From positions 496,001-560,000 of the forward strand of contig NHTQ01000001.1 of the NCBI GenBank assembly GCA_002166865.1: a stretch of 64,000 nt of DNA, in the 5' to 3' direction. Below the pieces are notes generated by a model that saw nothing but the letters and a program-made list of their open reading frames with translations, was not told the origin of the DNA and searched no databases. Every line of letters starts with the position of its first letter. The first letter of the stretch is position 1. Source of the stretch: Rhodobacteraceae bacterium WFHF2C18 (GTDB taxonomy: Bacteria; Pseudomonadota; Alphaproteobacteria; Rhodobacterales; Rhodobacteraceae). Position numbers and translations under genes: made by a program. Shown piece by piece: positions 29,352 through 43,200 of the stretch.

Positions 29352-30491
29352 ATGAGCGGCAAACGCAGCATTTTCGAGGAAGTGGGCGCGGACAGCGTGC
29401 AGCGCGAGGCGCCCCGCGGCGGCATGATCGACAAGGGCCGGCGGGGGGCGCGCGGGGCCGTGCGCGCCTGGCTGATGGTCCTGTTCGTGCTGGTGGTGGT
29501 GATGATCGCCGTGGGCGGGCTGACCCGGCTGACCGACAGCGGGCTGTCGATCACCGAGTGGGCCCCCGTGACCGGCGCGGTGCCGCCGATGAGCGACTCC
29601 GCCTGGCAGGAAGAGTTCGACAAGTACAAGCAGATCCCCGAGTTCCAGATCCAGAACCGGTGGATGGCGCTTGAGGACTTCAAGGTCATCTACTGGTGGG
29701 AATGGGGCCACAGGCAGCTTGGCCGCGTGATCGGGCTGGTCTGGGCGGCCGGGTTCCTGGGCTTCCTGGTGGCGCGCAAGATCCCGCCGGGCTGGACGGG
29801 GCGGCTGTTGCTGCCCGGCGTCCTGGGCGGCGTGCAGGGGGCCATCGGCTGGTGGATGGTCAGCTCGGGGCTGCGCGAGTCGATGGTGGATGTGGCCAGC
29901 TACCGCCTGGCCGTGCACCTGGGGCTGGCCTTCGTCATCCTCGGGCTTCTGGCCTGGTACATCTTCTTGCTGGGCCGCGAGGAGCGGGACCTGATGCAGG
30001 CGCGGCGCAGCCGCGAGGACCGGTTGTTCGGCCTGGCGACGGGGTGGCTGCATTTCGCCTTTCTGCAGATCCTGCTGGGCGCGCTGGTGGCCGGGATCGA
30101 TGCCGGCCGCAGCTACACCGACTGGCCGCTGATGGCGGGGCAGGTGATCCCCCCCGATCCCTGGCTGTTCGACCCCTGGTGGCGCAACCTGTTCGAGAAC
30201 CCGGGGCTGGTGCAGTTCATTCACCGCGTGGCCGGGTACCTGCTGCTGATCTTCGCCGTCGTGGTCTGGCTGAAGGGCCGGCGCAGCGCGCACGCGATGA
30301 CGCGGGCGGCCTTCACCGCCGGGTTCGTCGCCCTGGTCGCGCAGGTGGTGCTGGGCATCGTCACCGTGGTCCATGCCGCGCCCTGGCAGATCGCCATCCT
30401 GCACCAGTTCCTGGCGGTGGTGGTCTGGGTGCTGATCCTGCGGGCGCGCTTTCTGGCGCGGTATCCGCGCGTGCAATCGATCCGGGGGTGA
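29352..30491 (+). CDS. ctaA: Heme A synthase (CtaA/COX15)
   Basis: 379-residue integral membrane enzyme that oxidises the C8 methyl of heme O to give heme A for aa3-type cytochrome oxidase. About eight membrane helices; motifs GGLTRLTDSGLSITEW, WEWGHRQLGRVIGLVW and FIHRVAGYLLL with the conserved histidines of the COX15 family. The alphaproteobacterial (mitochondrial-like) type. The carboxypeptidase gene starts three bases after its stop. Confidence 0.95.
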   Translation: MSGKRSIFEEVGADSVQREAPRGGMIDKGRRGARGAVRAWLMVLFVLVVVMIAVGGLTRLTDSGLSITEWAPVTGAVPPMSDSAWQEEFDKYKQIPEFQIQNRWMALEDFKVIYWWEWGHRQLGRVIGLVWAAGFLGFLVARKIPPGWTGRLLLPGVLGGVQGAIGWWMVSSGLRESMVDVASYRLAVHLGLAFVILGLLAWYIFLLGREERDLMQARRSREDRLFGLATGWLHFAFLQILLGALVAGIDAGRSYTDWPLMAGQVIPPDPWLFDPWWRNLFENPGLVQFIHRVAGYLLLIFAVVVWLKGRRSAHAMTRAAFTAGFVALVAQVVLGIVTVVHAAPWQIAILHQFLAVVVWVLILRARFLARYPRVQSIRG

Positions 30492-30494
30492 GGC

Positions 30495-31970
30495 ATGGGC
30501 GCCTTCGAGGAACTGATGGCCTGGGCGCGGCAGACCCGGGCGCTGGCCCAGGTGGCCGGGCGGCTGGCCTGGGACCAGGAGACGATGATGCCGCGCGGCG
30601 CGGCCGAGCAGCGCGCCGAAGAGGCCGGCGCGATGGAGGCCGTCCTGCATGCCCGGCGCAGCGATCCGCGGGTTGGTGCCTGGCTGGAGGCGGCCGAGGC
30701 GGCGGATCCCGGCCCCGAGGCGCGCGCGCAGTTGCGCCTGATCCGGCACGAGCACGACCGGGTGCGTCGCGTGCCCGGGGACCTGGCGGCGGAACTGGCG
30801 CGGCTGACCAGCCGGGCGCAGGGCATCTGGGCCGCGGCGCGGGCCGAGGACGATTTCGCCGCCTTCGCGCCCGTTCTCGAGGAGGTGGTGGCGCGCAAGC
30901 GCGAGGAAGGCGCGGCGCTGGCCGATGGCGGGGATGCCTACGATGCCCTGCTGGACGGGTTCGAGCCGGGGATGACGGCGGCCGAACTGGACCGTATCTT
31001 CGGCGAGATGCGGCCGCGGCTGAAACGGTTGCGCGAGCGTGCCCTGGGTCATGGCGACGCTGCGCCGCTGCGCGGGGCCTTCGACACCCAGGCGCAGCTG
31101 GAACTGGCGCGGGAGCTGGCGGGGCGCTTCGGCTACGATTTCGCGCGGGGGCGGATCGACCTGGCGGTGCATCCCTTCTCGGCCGGGGCGGGGGATGATG
31201 TGCGCATCACCACGCGGGTGAGCGCCGAGGACCCGTTCAACTGCCTCTATTCCACCATCCATGAGACCGGCCACGCCGCCTACGAGCAGGGAATCGCGCC
31301 GGCATACCGCATGACGCCGGTGGGGCAGGGGGTCTCGATGGGGGTGCACGAGAGCCAGAGCCGGCTGTACGAGAACCAGTTGGGCCGGTCGCGCGGGTTC
31401 TGCCACTGGCTTTACGGGCGTATGCGCGCGGTGTTCGGCGACCTGGGCGTGGCGGACGAAGAGGCCTTCTATGCCACGGTCAACCGCCTGCATCGCGGCT
31501 ATATCCGCACAGAGGCAGACGAGGTGCAGTACAACCTGCATGTCATGCTGCGCTACGACCTGGAGCGGCAGCTGATCGCCGGCGACCTGGAGGTGGCCGA
31601 CCTGGAGGCCGCCTGGAACGCGTGGTTCGCGGAGGACTTCGGCTACCCGGTGGATCGCGCGGCCAACGGGGTCTTGCAGGACGTGCACTGGTCGGTCGGG
31701 CTGTTCGGCTATTTCCCGACCTATGCGCTTGGCAATGTCTACGCCGGCTGCCTGCACGCGGCGATGCGGGCGGAACTGGGCGAGCTGGACGCGCAGCTGG
31801 CCGCCGGCGACCCGTCGGCCGCGACGGGCTGGCTGCGGCGGCATGTCCAGCAACACGGCGGGCTTTATCCGCCGCGCGAGCTGGTCACGCGCGCCTGCGG
31901 GGGCGCGCCCGGGGCCGGGCCCCTGCTGGATTACCTGGACGAGAAGTTCGGCGCGCTGTACCCCGGATGA
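30495..31970 (+). CDS. M32-family metallo-carboxypeptidase
   Basis: 491-residue zinc carboxypeptidase (thermostable carboxypeptidase 1 family), cytoplasmic, removing C-terminal residues from peptides. Zinc motif HETGH at residues 256-260, then MGVHESQSRLYENQLGRS with the family's conserved acidic residue, and the C-terminal FPTYALGNVYAGCL. N-terminal AGRLAWDQETMMPRGAAEQR is typical. Full length. Co-oriented and nearly contiguous with ctaA, probably read together. Convergent with the next gene. Confidence 0.93.
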   Translation: MGAFEELMAWARQTRALAQVAGRLAWDQETMMPRGAAEQRAEEAGAMEAVLHARRSDPRVGAWLEAAEAADPGPEARAQLRLIRHEHDRVRRVPGDLAAELARLTSRAQGIWAAARAEDDFAAFAPVLEEVVARKREEGAALADGGDAYDALLDGFEPGMTAAELDRIFGEMRPRLKRLRERALGHGDAAPLRGAFDTQAQLELARELAGRFGYDFARGRIDLAVHPFSAGAGDDVRITTRVSAEDPFNCLYSTIHETGHAAYEQGIAPAYRMTPVGQGVSMGVHESQSRLYENQLGRSRGFCHWLYGRMRAVFGDLGVADEEAFYATVNRLHRGYIRTEADEVQYNLHVMLRYDLERQLIAGDLEVADLEAAWNAWFAEDFGYPVDRAANGVLQDVHWSVGLFGYFPTYALGNVYAGCLHAAMRAELGELDAQLAAGDPSAATGWLRRHVQQHGGLYPPRELVTRACGGAPGAGPLLDYLDEKFGALYPG

Positions 31971-31994
31971 GCCGCGCGGGCCCGGCCGTTGGGG

Positions 31995-32547
31995 TCAGCT
32001 TTCGGCGAAGATGTTGGCGGGATCTTCCCTGGCGCTCCCGGCGGTGCGGGTCAGCGTGCCCAGATGGCGGCGCAGGGGGCGGCTTGCATCCTCGGTGGGG
32101 GTGACGCGCCGCGGGCGCACGTGGCGCAGGTGCTGCGCGCGCCGCGTGCCCCCGAGATCGGCCTGGGCCAGCCCGCGGCTGTCGAGGCTGGAACGGGACA
32201 GGAGCACGGCACAGGCAAGCGTGAGATCGCGCCAGAAGGCCGAAAGGCTGCCTGCCTCGACCGGCGCGAAATTCTCGACCAGGCTGGAGCCCAGCACGAA
32301 AAGCGCGATGGTCAGCGCCGCGGCGCGCAGCCGTGTGCCCATCATGAAGGCGACGCTGGCCAGAAACAGCACCGTGGTGCCGATGAAATCGGCAAGGGCG
32401 AAAGGCATGATGGGGGGAAAACATTGTGTGATCCACCCCGGCCACGAGATCCGGCGCCACGGCCACGAAACAGGATCCGATGACGATCCGGATCACGTTC
32501 TGTCCGGTCTGATCGAGGAAACGGGGGTTGGAATTGGGGCCGGCCAC
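31995..32547 (-). pseudogene. DoxX-like membrane protein gene, apparently frameshifted
   Basis: Two overlapping minus-strand frames together give one sensible protein. From the GTG at 32547 comes NPRFLDQTGQNVIRIVIGSC and on to GVDHTMFSP. After a run of six C (coding strand; GGGGGG at 32412-32417 on +), the other frame continues MPFALADFIGTTVLFLASVA, with further helices to ~32190 and an Arg/His-rich tail to the stop at 31995. Dropping one C joins the two. The membrane helices and ENFAP region resemble DoxX. The downstream frame has its own ATG (32408) but no ribosome site. It may be a true inactivation, a phase-variable run, or a sequencing error. Confidence 0.55.
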
Positions 32548-32787
32548 CGGTCTGGATCCTGCGCTTTGCGTTGCCGAAGAGCCGCCTGAACTGGATACGC
32601 GCCGCCCGTGGGCGGCCTTTGCGGGAAGGATGGGTGGAAAAACGGCCGGATTGGCCCGTCATCCGGGCGCGATCGGGCCGTTCCCGGGCCAATCCGGTGC
32701 AACCGCCGTCACAGGACCGGGGCGTGGCCGGCCCGCAGTACAAAGGGTGCCGCGCCCCGCGGGCGTGGTCACGCCGGTCGCGTGGCG

Positions 32788-35541
<2,754 letters not shown>

Positions 35542-35555
35542 ATCTTGTTGGACCG

Positions 35556-35585
35556 CGTATATCAGTTTCAGGATATGGGGTGCAA
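35556..35585 (-). promoter_or_regulatory. gyrA: Candidate gyrA promoter
   Basis: On the minus strand, TTGCAC (35585-35580), an 18-bp spacer, then TATACG (35561-35556), in an AT-rich patch just before gyrA. Transcription would start near 35549, only ~8 nt before the ATG at 35541, which favours the GTG at 35511 as the translation start. Confidence 0.4.
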
Positions 35586-35631
35586 TGGCAACCGGCGGGA
35601 AACCTGCCCGGATCCGCGCGCCGCCGCGCCC

Positions 35632-36768
35632 CTATCCGGCCCTGGCGTGCTCCTTGCGGGGGTCGTAGAAGGGTTTTTCCACGACTTCGGCCGGAACCGG
35701 ACCGGCCGGGGTTTCCACCGTCAGCCAGGTGCCCGGGCCCGCGTGATCGGTGCTCACGAGGGCCAGCGCGATGTTCTGCGCCAGCCGCGGCGAATGGACG
35801 GCCGAGGTGACCTGGCCGACGGCGGTGCCGTCGTGGCGGATGGGCCAGAAGCGCGTGTTCGGGCCGGGCAGGGGCGCTGTGTCCAGCCGGAGGCCGACCT
35901 GACGACGCCGTACCCCGGCGTCGCGGATGCGGCGCAGGGCGGCCTTGCCGATGAAATCCGCCGGCTGGTCCAGATCGACAAGCCGGTCGAGGCCCAGCTC
36001 GAAGGGGTTGGTGCCGGTGTCCATGTCGGCATGGTAGGAAAGCATCGCCCCCTCGATCCGTCGGATCGTGGAGGTATGGCCGGGCTGCAGGCCGTAGGGG
36101 GCGCCGGCGGCCATGATCCGTTCCCACAGGGCATCGCCGCGGGTGCCGTCGCGCAGGTAGAGCTCGTAGCCCAGTTCGCTGGACCAGCCGGTGCGCGACA
36201 CCACCAGCGGGATGCCGTCGAGATCCACCTCGCAGGCGCGGAAATAGCGCAGCCCGTCGATCCAGTCGCCGAAGAGGGCGCGCATCACCTGGCCCGAGGC
36301 CGGCCCCTGCAGCTGGAGGGGCGAGACATCCGGTTCGCGGATCGTGACATCCATCCCGGCATGCACCGCCACCCCCTGTGCCCAGAACAGGATATCGCTG
36401 TCGGCCAGCGAGAACCAGAACTGCGACTCGCCCAGGCGCAGCAGGATCGGATCGTTCAGGATGCCGCCTTGCTGGTTGGTCAGCAGCAGGTATTTACACT
36501 GGCCCACCTCCATCGCCGACAGGTCGCGGGGGCACAGCATCTGCACGAAGCGCGCGGCATCGGGGCCCGTGACCTCGACCTGGCGTTCGACGGCCACGTC
36601 GCACAGGATCGCCGTGTTCACCAGATTCCAGAAGTTCTTTTCCGGCCCGCCGAAATCGCGGGGGATATACATGTGATTGTAGACAGAAAAGCCCGTCGCC
36701 CCCCAGCGCAGCGTCGCGTCGAAATAGGGGGACTTGCGGATCTGGGTGCCGAAGCCGAAATCGTCCAT
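35632..36768 (-). CDS. GcvT/DmdA-family aminomethyltransferase-like protein
   Basis: 378 residues of the folate-dependent GcvT fold. Similarity in order: GFSVYNHMYIPRDFGG, VAVERQVEVTGPDAARFVQM, CPRDLSAMEVGQC, GGILNDPILLRLGESQFWFS, SPLQLQGPASGQVM, SRTGWSSELGYELYL. These fit the DMSP-demethylase (DmdA) branch and its paralogs better than glycine-cleavage T protein. No gcvH or gcvP is nearby, which also argues against glycine cleavage. Roseobacters carry true DmdA and look-alikes whose substrates are unknown, so DMSP activity is not asserted. The divergent Lrp regulator lies on the same strand upstream (start 37415). Confidence 0.75.
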   Translation of the reverse strand: MDDFGFGTQIRKSPYFDATLRWGATGFSVYNHMYIPRDFGGPEKNFWNLVNTAILCDVAVERQVEVTGPDAARFVQMLCPRDLSAMEVGQCKYLLLTNQQGGILNDPILLRLGESQFWFSLADSDILFWAQGVAVHAGMDVTIREPDVSPLQLQGPASGQVMRALFGDWIDGLRYFRACEVDLDGIPLVVSRTGWSSELGYELYLRDGTRGDALWERIMAAGAPYGLQPGHTSTIRRIEGAMLSYHADMDTGTNPFELGLDRLVDLDQPADFIGKAALRRIRDAGVRRRQVGLRLDTAPLPGPNTRFWPIRHDGTAVGQVTSAVHSPRLAQNIALALVSTDHAGPGTWLTVETPAGPVPAEVVEKPFYDPRKEHARAG

Positions 36769-36923
36769 GCTGTCCTCGTGGCTGGCTGTGGGGATGACCG
36801 GGCCGGAGGCGCCTCCGGTTGCGACACTTTAGCGGGTATCAAAAAACCGCATTGACCGAATGCGGCCACCGCGCGGACCGAACGGACCGATCCCGTGCCG
36901 GGCTTGGTCCGCCCGGGCGGGAG

Positions 36924-37415
36924 CTATTCCCTGGCCGGGGCGGCCAGCGCGGCCACGTCGGGAAGGGCGGATTTGACCTGGCGCGTGACGATGTAGGTCA
37001 TGTAGCGCCCGATCCCGAGATCCTCGGCCAGAAGCGCCTCCATCAGGGCCTGGAAATCGGACAGGCGGGGCGTCACGATCTTGAGCACGTAGTCCATGCC
37101 GCCGCCGGTGGCGAAGCATTCGACGATGGCGTCGGTGCCGGCCACGCGGCGCTCGAAACGGGCGAAATCCGCGGCCCGGTGGGTGGTGAGCGACACGGTG
37201 ACGATGACGGTCGTGACCTCGCCCAGACGGTCGAGCGCGATGTCGGCCCGGTACCCCCGGATCAGCCCCGCGCGCAGCAGCCGGTTCACCCGTTCCCGGC
37301 ACGGGGTCGGTGAAAGGTTCACCAGCTCGGCGAGACGCGTCTTGCTGAGGGGGCCGTGGCGCTGCAGGGCGCTGAGAATGCGGATGTCCGCGGCGTCGAG
37401 GGCGGTCTTGGTCAT
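36924..37415 (-). CDS. Lrp/AsnC-family transcriptional regulator
   Basis: 163 residues: N-terminal winged helix-turn-helix (~5-65; ILSALQRHGPLSKTRLAELV, SPTPCRERVNRLLRAGLI) and C-terminal RAM effector-binding domain (TTVIVTVSLTTHR, YVLKIVTPRLSDFQALM). Such proteins sense amino acids. It lies upstream of the GcvT/DmdA-type gene on the same strand and divergent from usg; either could be a target. A small AT-rich palindrome sits in the shared divergent region. Confidence 0.92.
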   Translation of the reverse strand: MTKTALDAADIRILSALQRHGPLSKTRLAELVNLSPTPCRERVNRLLRAGLIRGYRADIALDRLGEVTTVIVTVSLTTHRAADFARFERRVAGTDAIVECFATGGGMDYVLKIVTPRLSDFQALMEALLAEDLGIGRYMTYIVTRQVKSALPDVAALAAPARE

Positions 37416-37540
37416 GGGGCGGCCTTGTCTGCGGGGCCTGTGCGGGATTGCAGGGGCAGGCTGGCACAGGCCGCGCCGATTTACCAGAAGCGGAGAGGTT
37501 GGCAGCCACCGAAGGCGGCTGCTAACATACTGTTTTTATT

Positions 37541-37554
37541 GAAAAGTGATTTTC
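37541..37554. promoter_or_regulatory. AT-rich palindrome in the lrp-usg divergent region
   Basis: GAAAA-GTGA-TTTTC in the AT-richest part of the 193-bp gap between the Lrp-type regulator and usg. Lrp proteins favour AT-rich palindromes, so an autoregulatory site is possible, but there is no firm consensus match. Confidence 0.25.
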
Positions 37555-37608
37555 TTTGGGCATCATGGAGGGGCGAAAATCAAGAAAAGTCCAACAGGAG
37601 CAGACGAA

Positions 37609-37878
37609 ATGGCCACCACCGAGACCGAATTGATGCTCAAGGGCTATGGGCTGACCACGGCGGAGTTCTTCTACCACATGCCCGATTACGCCCATGTGCT
37701 GAACACCTTCATCTGGCAGGACTACGACCTCGCCCCGGACTACCCGCGCCTTTTCGAGTTCATCGAGTTCTGGCAGCGCGAGATCGAGGGCCCGCTCAAC
37801 TCGGTCCGGTTCACCCATCGCAAGCTCGTCAGCCCCGGCGAGTGGCGCAACGTCGTGGGCGAGTTCAAGGTGCATTGA
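37609..37878 (+). CDS. usg: Usg family protein
   Basis: 89 residues matching the Usg family, first described beside trp genes in alphaproteobacteria: LKGYGLTTAEFFYHMPDYA, LNTFIWQDYDLAPDYPRLFE, FWQREIEGPLNSVRFTHRKL. Function unknown. The ATG at 37609 is preceded by CAGGAG at eight bases. The frame is open 21 codons further upstream, but that stretch is the promoter-like AT-rich DNA. Confidence 0.88.
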   Translation: MATTETELMLKGYGLTTAEFFYHMPDYAHVLNTFIWQDYDLAPDYPRLFEFIEFWQREIEGPLNSVRFTHRKLVSPGEWRNVVGEFKVH

Positions 37879-37926
37879 GCCGCGGCCCGGCCGGCGCCGC
37901 CCGCCGGGACCGCGCGGCACGCCCGT

Positions 37927-38487
37927 TCAGGGGATGATGCGGGTGTACTTCATCCCTTCCAGCGAGACGCCGGCCAGAAGACCCGCCTGGCCGAAGATGA
38001 CCGCCACCACCGGCGAGGTGGTCGTCGTGGTGTCGGCCCGCAGGTTGCCGCCGCGGTCGTTGAGGACGTATTCGATATCGGCCCCGGCGACCCAGCCGCT
38101 GCCGCGGCGGAACCGTTCAAGCGCGTTGTCGGTCATGAAGAACAGCACGTGGGCGAACTGCTGGGCGCCGAATTGCAGCCCCACGCTGCCCTTGGTGGCC
38201 GAGTAGTAGTCCACCGTCGCGTCATCGATGCGCAGCGCGCCGCGCCCGTAGCCGCCGCCGACGAAGAAGCCGCCCTCGGTCACCAGGGGCATGACCAGCA
38301 CGCCCGCCGCCTTGTCGGCGAGATCGCGGGTGCTGGGATAGGTCGAGTAGAGGTAGTTCAGCGTCGTGTCCGCGCGCGCGTCGATGCGCTGTGCGCCGCT
38401 GCTGCCCACGCCGTTGCCGCAGGCGGCCAGCAGCGGCACGCCGGCCAGCGCGCCGAGGGTGAATCCGCGTCTGGAGAGTTTGCTCAT
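37927..38487 (-). CDS. SYLF-domain (YSC84-like) lipoprotein
   Basis: 186 residues. The N-terminus carries a Tat-like SRRGFTLGALAGVPLLAAC that also has a lipobox (LAAC), so export and lipidation are expected. The rest is a SYLF/YSC84 lipid-binding domain: AAGVLVMPLVTEGGFFVGGG, YGRGALRIDD, YYSATKGSVGLQFGAQQ and ALERFRRGSGWVAGAD. Family members bind membranes; the bacterial role is unclear. Convergent with usg, with a GC-rich gap of 48 bp. Confidence 0.88.
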   Translation of the reverse strand: MSKLSRRGFTLGALAGVPLLAACGNGVGSSGAQRIDARADTTLNYLYSTYPSTRDLADKAAGVLVMPLVTEGGFFVGGGYGRGALRIDDATVDYYSATKGSVGLQFGAQQFAHVLFFMTDNALERFRRGSGWVAGADIEYVLNDRGGNLRADTTTTTSPVVAVIFGQAGLLAGVSLEGMKYTRIIP

Positions 38488-38599
38488 GATCTTGCCCGTT
38501 CGTTGCCTGACATCCTGCCGGTCTTTTGCGCATACCGGTCACGGCGCAGTATAGGCGCCCGCGCCGGCGGTGTCACCCGCGTTCGCGGGTCTCGGCGGC

Positions 38600-39709
<1,110 letters not shown>

Positions 39710-39724
39710 TCAGGGGCCGGGGCA

Positions 39725-40255
39725 GTGGACTGGTATCAGAGCGTTTTCGAACTGATCGACATGCGCAGTTTCAGCAACCTGTGGTTCTGGATCGCGCTGG
39801 CGGTGCTTTGGTCCTCGGTCAGCCACTGGGTGCTGGGGGTGCCTTGGGACATGGCGCTGCGGGCGCGCAAGCGCGGCGACGCGCAGAGCGTGGCGGATTT
39901 CCACGACATGGTGCGCATCAACACCAACCGCATCCTCTACATCACCGACGAAAGCGGCCTGTTGCTGGCGGGCTTCGTCAGTTTCGTGCTGACGGTCTGC
40001 CTGCTGCTGGGATTCCTCTACAACCACGAATTCGCGCAGGCGCTGTTCCTTCTGGGCTTTCCGACCAGCGTGGTGGCGCTACTGTCCATGCGCACGGCGC
40101 GGGCCATCCGGCGGGAGGACCTGGCGGGCGAGGCCCTTTTCAAGCGCATGTACCGCCACCGTTTGACGACGCAGGTGATCGGCATGATCTCGATCTTCGT
40201 GACGGCGATGTGGGGCATGCTCCAGAACATGACGGTGGGCGTGCTGGGCGGTTGA
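39725..40255 (+). CDS. Membrane protein of the kind annotated as a SufBCD-complex component
   Basis: 176 residues from the GTG at 39725. Four membrane segments are visible: FSNLWFWIALAVLWSSVSHW, LLLAGFVSFVLTVCLLLGF, ALFLLGFPTSVVALL and VIGMISIFVTAMWGML. Homologs in Rhodobacterales are often labelled component of SufBCD complex, but I know no functional basis, and the suf operon here is 5.5 kb away. The start is uncertain; TTG 39671 and GTG 39680 are in frame upstream, the first close to AGGGTAGGA. Followed 25 bp later by mfd. Confidence 0.7.
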   Translation: MDWYQSVFELIDMRSFSNLWFWIALAVLWSSVSHWVLGVPWDMALRARKRGDAQSVADFHDMVRINTNRILYITDESGLLLAGFVSFVLTVCLLLGFLYNHEFAQALFLLGFPTSVVALLSMRTARAIRREDLAGEALFKRMYRHRLTTQVIGMISIFVTAMWGMLQNMTVGVLGG

Positions 40256-40280
40256 GCGCCCGCAACGACGGACGACAGGC

Positions 40281-43200
40281 ATGAGTGGCACTGAGCATAT
40301 CACCGTGGGCGGCGCGCCCGAGGGCTTCGACGCCCGGCTGATCCTGCAGGAGGTGGAGCGGCGCGACGGCCCCGTCGTGCATGTGGCGCGCGACGACAAG
40401 CGGCTGGCGGCCACCGCGGATGCCTTGCGCTTCTTCGCCCCCCAGATGCCGGTGGTGCGGTTTCCAAGCTGGGACTGCCTGCCTTACGACCGCATCTCGC
40501 CGCATGCCGATATCTCGGCCGCGCGCATGGCCACGCTGGCGGGGCTGGTGCACGGCATGCCCGCGCAGTTCGTGCTGCTGACCACGCTCAACGCCGTCAC
40601 GCAGCGCCTGCCGGCGCGCGCGGTGCTGCGCGAGGCGGCCTTCACCGCGGAGGTGGACCGCCGCATCGACGAGGACGCGCTGAAGGCCTTCCTGGTGCGC
40701 ATGGGCTTTTCCCAGGCGCCCACGGTGATGGAGCCCGGCGACTACGCGGTCCGCGGGGGCATCATCGACATCTACCCGCCGGGCGAGGCCGGGCCGGTTC
40801 GGCTGGATCTGTTCGGGGACGTTCTGGACGGGGTGCGCCGCTTCGACCCGGGCAGCCAGCGCACGACCGAGCGGCTGGAGCGGATCGAGCTGGCCCCGGT
40901 GAGCGAGGTGATCCTGGACGAGGCGGCGATCACGCGGTTCCGGCAGAACTACCGCATCGAGTTCGGCGCGGCCGGCAGCGACGATCCGCTTTACGAGGCG
41001 GTGAGCGCCGGGCGCAAGCACGCGGGCATGGAGCACTGGCTGCCGTTCTTTCACGAGCACCTGGAGACGCTGTTCGATTACGTCCCCCGGGCCGCTGTCA
41101 CGCTGGACGACCAGGTGGAGCCCGCGCGGGAGGCCCGCTGGGACAGCATCCGCGACCAGTACGAGGCGCGCCTGCACGCCATGCGCCAGAAGAGCCGGGA
41201 GGACACCGTCTACAAGCCCGTCCCGCCCGAACAGCTGTATCTTGACGATGCGGCCTGGCAGGGGGCGCTCGACGGGCGCCGCGTGATGCGCTTCGCGGCG
41301 CTGCCGCAGGCCACGGGCCCCGGCGTGATCGACGCCGGCGGGCGCATCGGGCGCAATTTCGCCCCCGAGCGGCAGCAGGAGAACGTGAGCCTTTTCGGGG
41401 CGCTCAAGGATCATATCGACGCCAGGCTCCAGGACGGGCCGGTGCTGGTGGCAAGCTATTCGGAAGGCGCCCGCGAACGGCTGGAGGGCCTGCTGGAGGA
41501 CGAGGGCCTGGCCGGGGCGGTGAGCGTGACCGACGCCACCCGGATCGACAAGCGGGGCCTGCACCTGGCCGTGTGGTCGCTGGAGCACGGGTTCGAGGGG
41601 CCGTTCGGGGCGGGGCGGCTTACCGTCATCGCCGAGCAGGACGTTCTGGGCGACCGGCTGATCCGCGCCCCCAAGAAGCGCCGCCGCGCCGAGAACTTCC
41701 TGACCGAGGCCCAGAGCCTGACCCCCGGCGACCTGGTGGTGCATGTCGATCACGGCATCGGGCGCTACCGGGGCCTGGAGGTCATCAGCGCCGCCGGCGC
41801 GGCGCACGAGTGCCTGGCGCTGGAATACGCCGAGGGCGCGCGGCTCTACCTGCCGGTGGAGAACATCGAGCTTCTGAGCAAGTACGGCCACGAGGAAGGG
41901 CTGCTCGACAAGCTGGGCGGGGGCGCCTGGCAGGCCAAGAAGGCCAGGCTCAAGGAACGCATCCGCGAGATGGCCGACCGGCTGATCCGCATCGCCGCCG
42001 AGCGCGAGCTGCGCCGCGCGCCGGTTCTGGAACCCGAGCCCCACGCCTGGGAAGAGTTCGCCGCCCGCTTCCCCTACCAGGAGACCGACGACCAGCTGCG
42101 CGCCATCGAGGACGTGCTGGCCGACCTGGAGGCCGGCCGGCCCATGGACCGGCTGATCTGCGGCGACGTGGGCTTCGGCAAGACCGAGGTCGCGATGCGC
42201 GCCGCCTTCGTGGCGGCGATGGCCGGGGTGCAGGTTGCGGTGATCGCGCCGACGACGCTGCTGGCGCGGCAGCATTACCAGAGCTTCGCCGAGCGTTTCC
42301 GCGGCTTTCCGCTGCGGGTGGAGGCGCTGTCGCGGTTCGTCCCCCAGGCGCAGGCCAGCAAGACGCGCGCGGACCTTGGCAAGGGCGCGGTGGATATCGT
42401 GGTGGGCACCCATGCGCTGCTGTCCAAGAACGTGCGGTTCGACAACCTCGGCCTGCTGATCGTGGACGAGGAGCAGCGTTTCGGCGTGACCCACAAGGAG
42501 CGGCTGAAGCAGCTGCGCTCGGACGTGCATGTGCTCACGCTCACGGCCACGCCCATCCCGCGGACCCTGCAGCTCAGCCTGTCGGGCGTGCGCGACCTGT
42601 CGGTCATCGGCACACCGCCCGTCGACCGGCTTTCGATCAGGAGCTACGTCAGCGAGTTCGACGCGGTCACCATCCGCGAGGCCCTGCTGCGCGAGCATTA
42701 CCGCGGCGGGCAGAGCTTCTTCGTGGTGCCGCGGATCACCGACCTGCCGGAGGTGGAGGAATTCCTGGCCGAGCAGGTGCCCGAGGTCAGCTTCGTGGTG
42801 GCCCACGGGCAGATGGCCGCGCGCGACCTGGACGACCGGATGAACGCCTTCTACGACGGCAAGTACGACGTGCTGCTGGCCACGACGATCGTGGAATCGG
42901 GGCTGGACATCCCCACGGCCAACACGATGGTGGTCTATCGCGCGGACATGTTCGGGCTGAGCCAGCTCTACCAGATCCGCGGCCGGGTGGGGCGCGCCAA
43001 GACGCGGGCCTACGCCTACCTGACGACCAAGCCGCGCACGCGGCTGACGCCGGCGGCGGAAAAGCGGCTGCGGGTCCTGGGCAGCCTCGACACCCTGGGC
43101 GCGGGGTTCACCCTGGCCAGCCAGGATCTGGACATCCGCGGCGCCGGCAACCTGCTGGGCGAGGAGCAGTCGGGCCAGATGCGCGATGTGGGCTATGAAC

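Noticed and set aside
29349..31856. An 835-codon open frame antisense to ctaA and the M32 peptidase
   Set aside because: Repetitive Gln/His/Pro/Arg composition and full overlap with two recognised genes.
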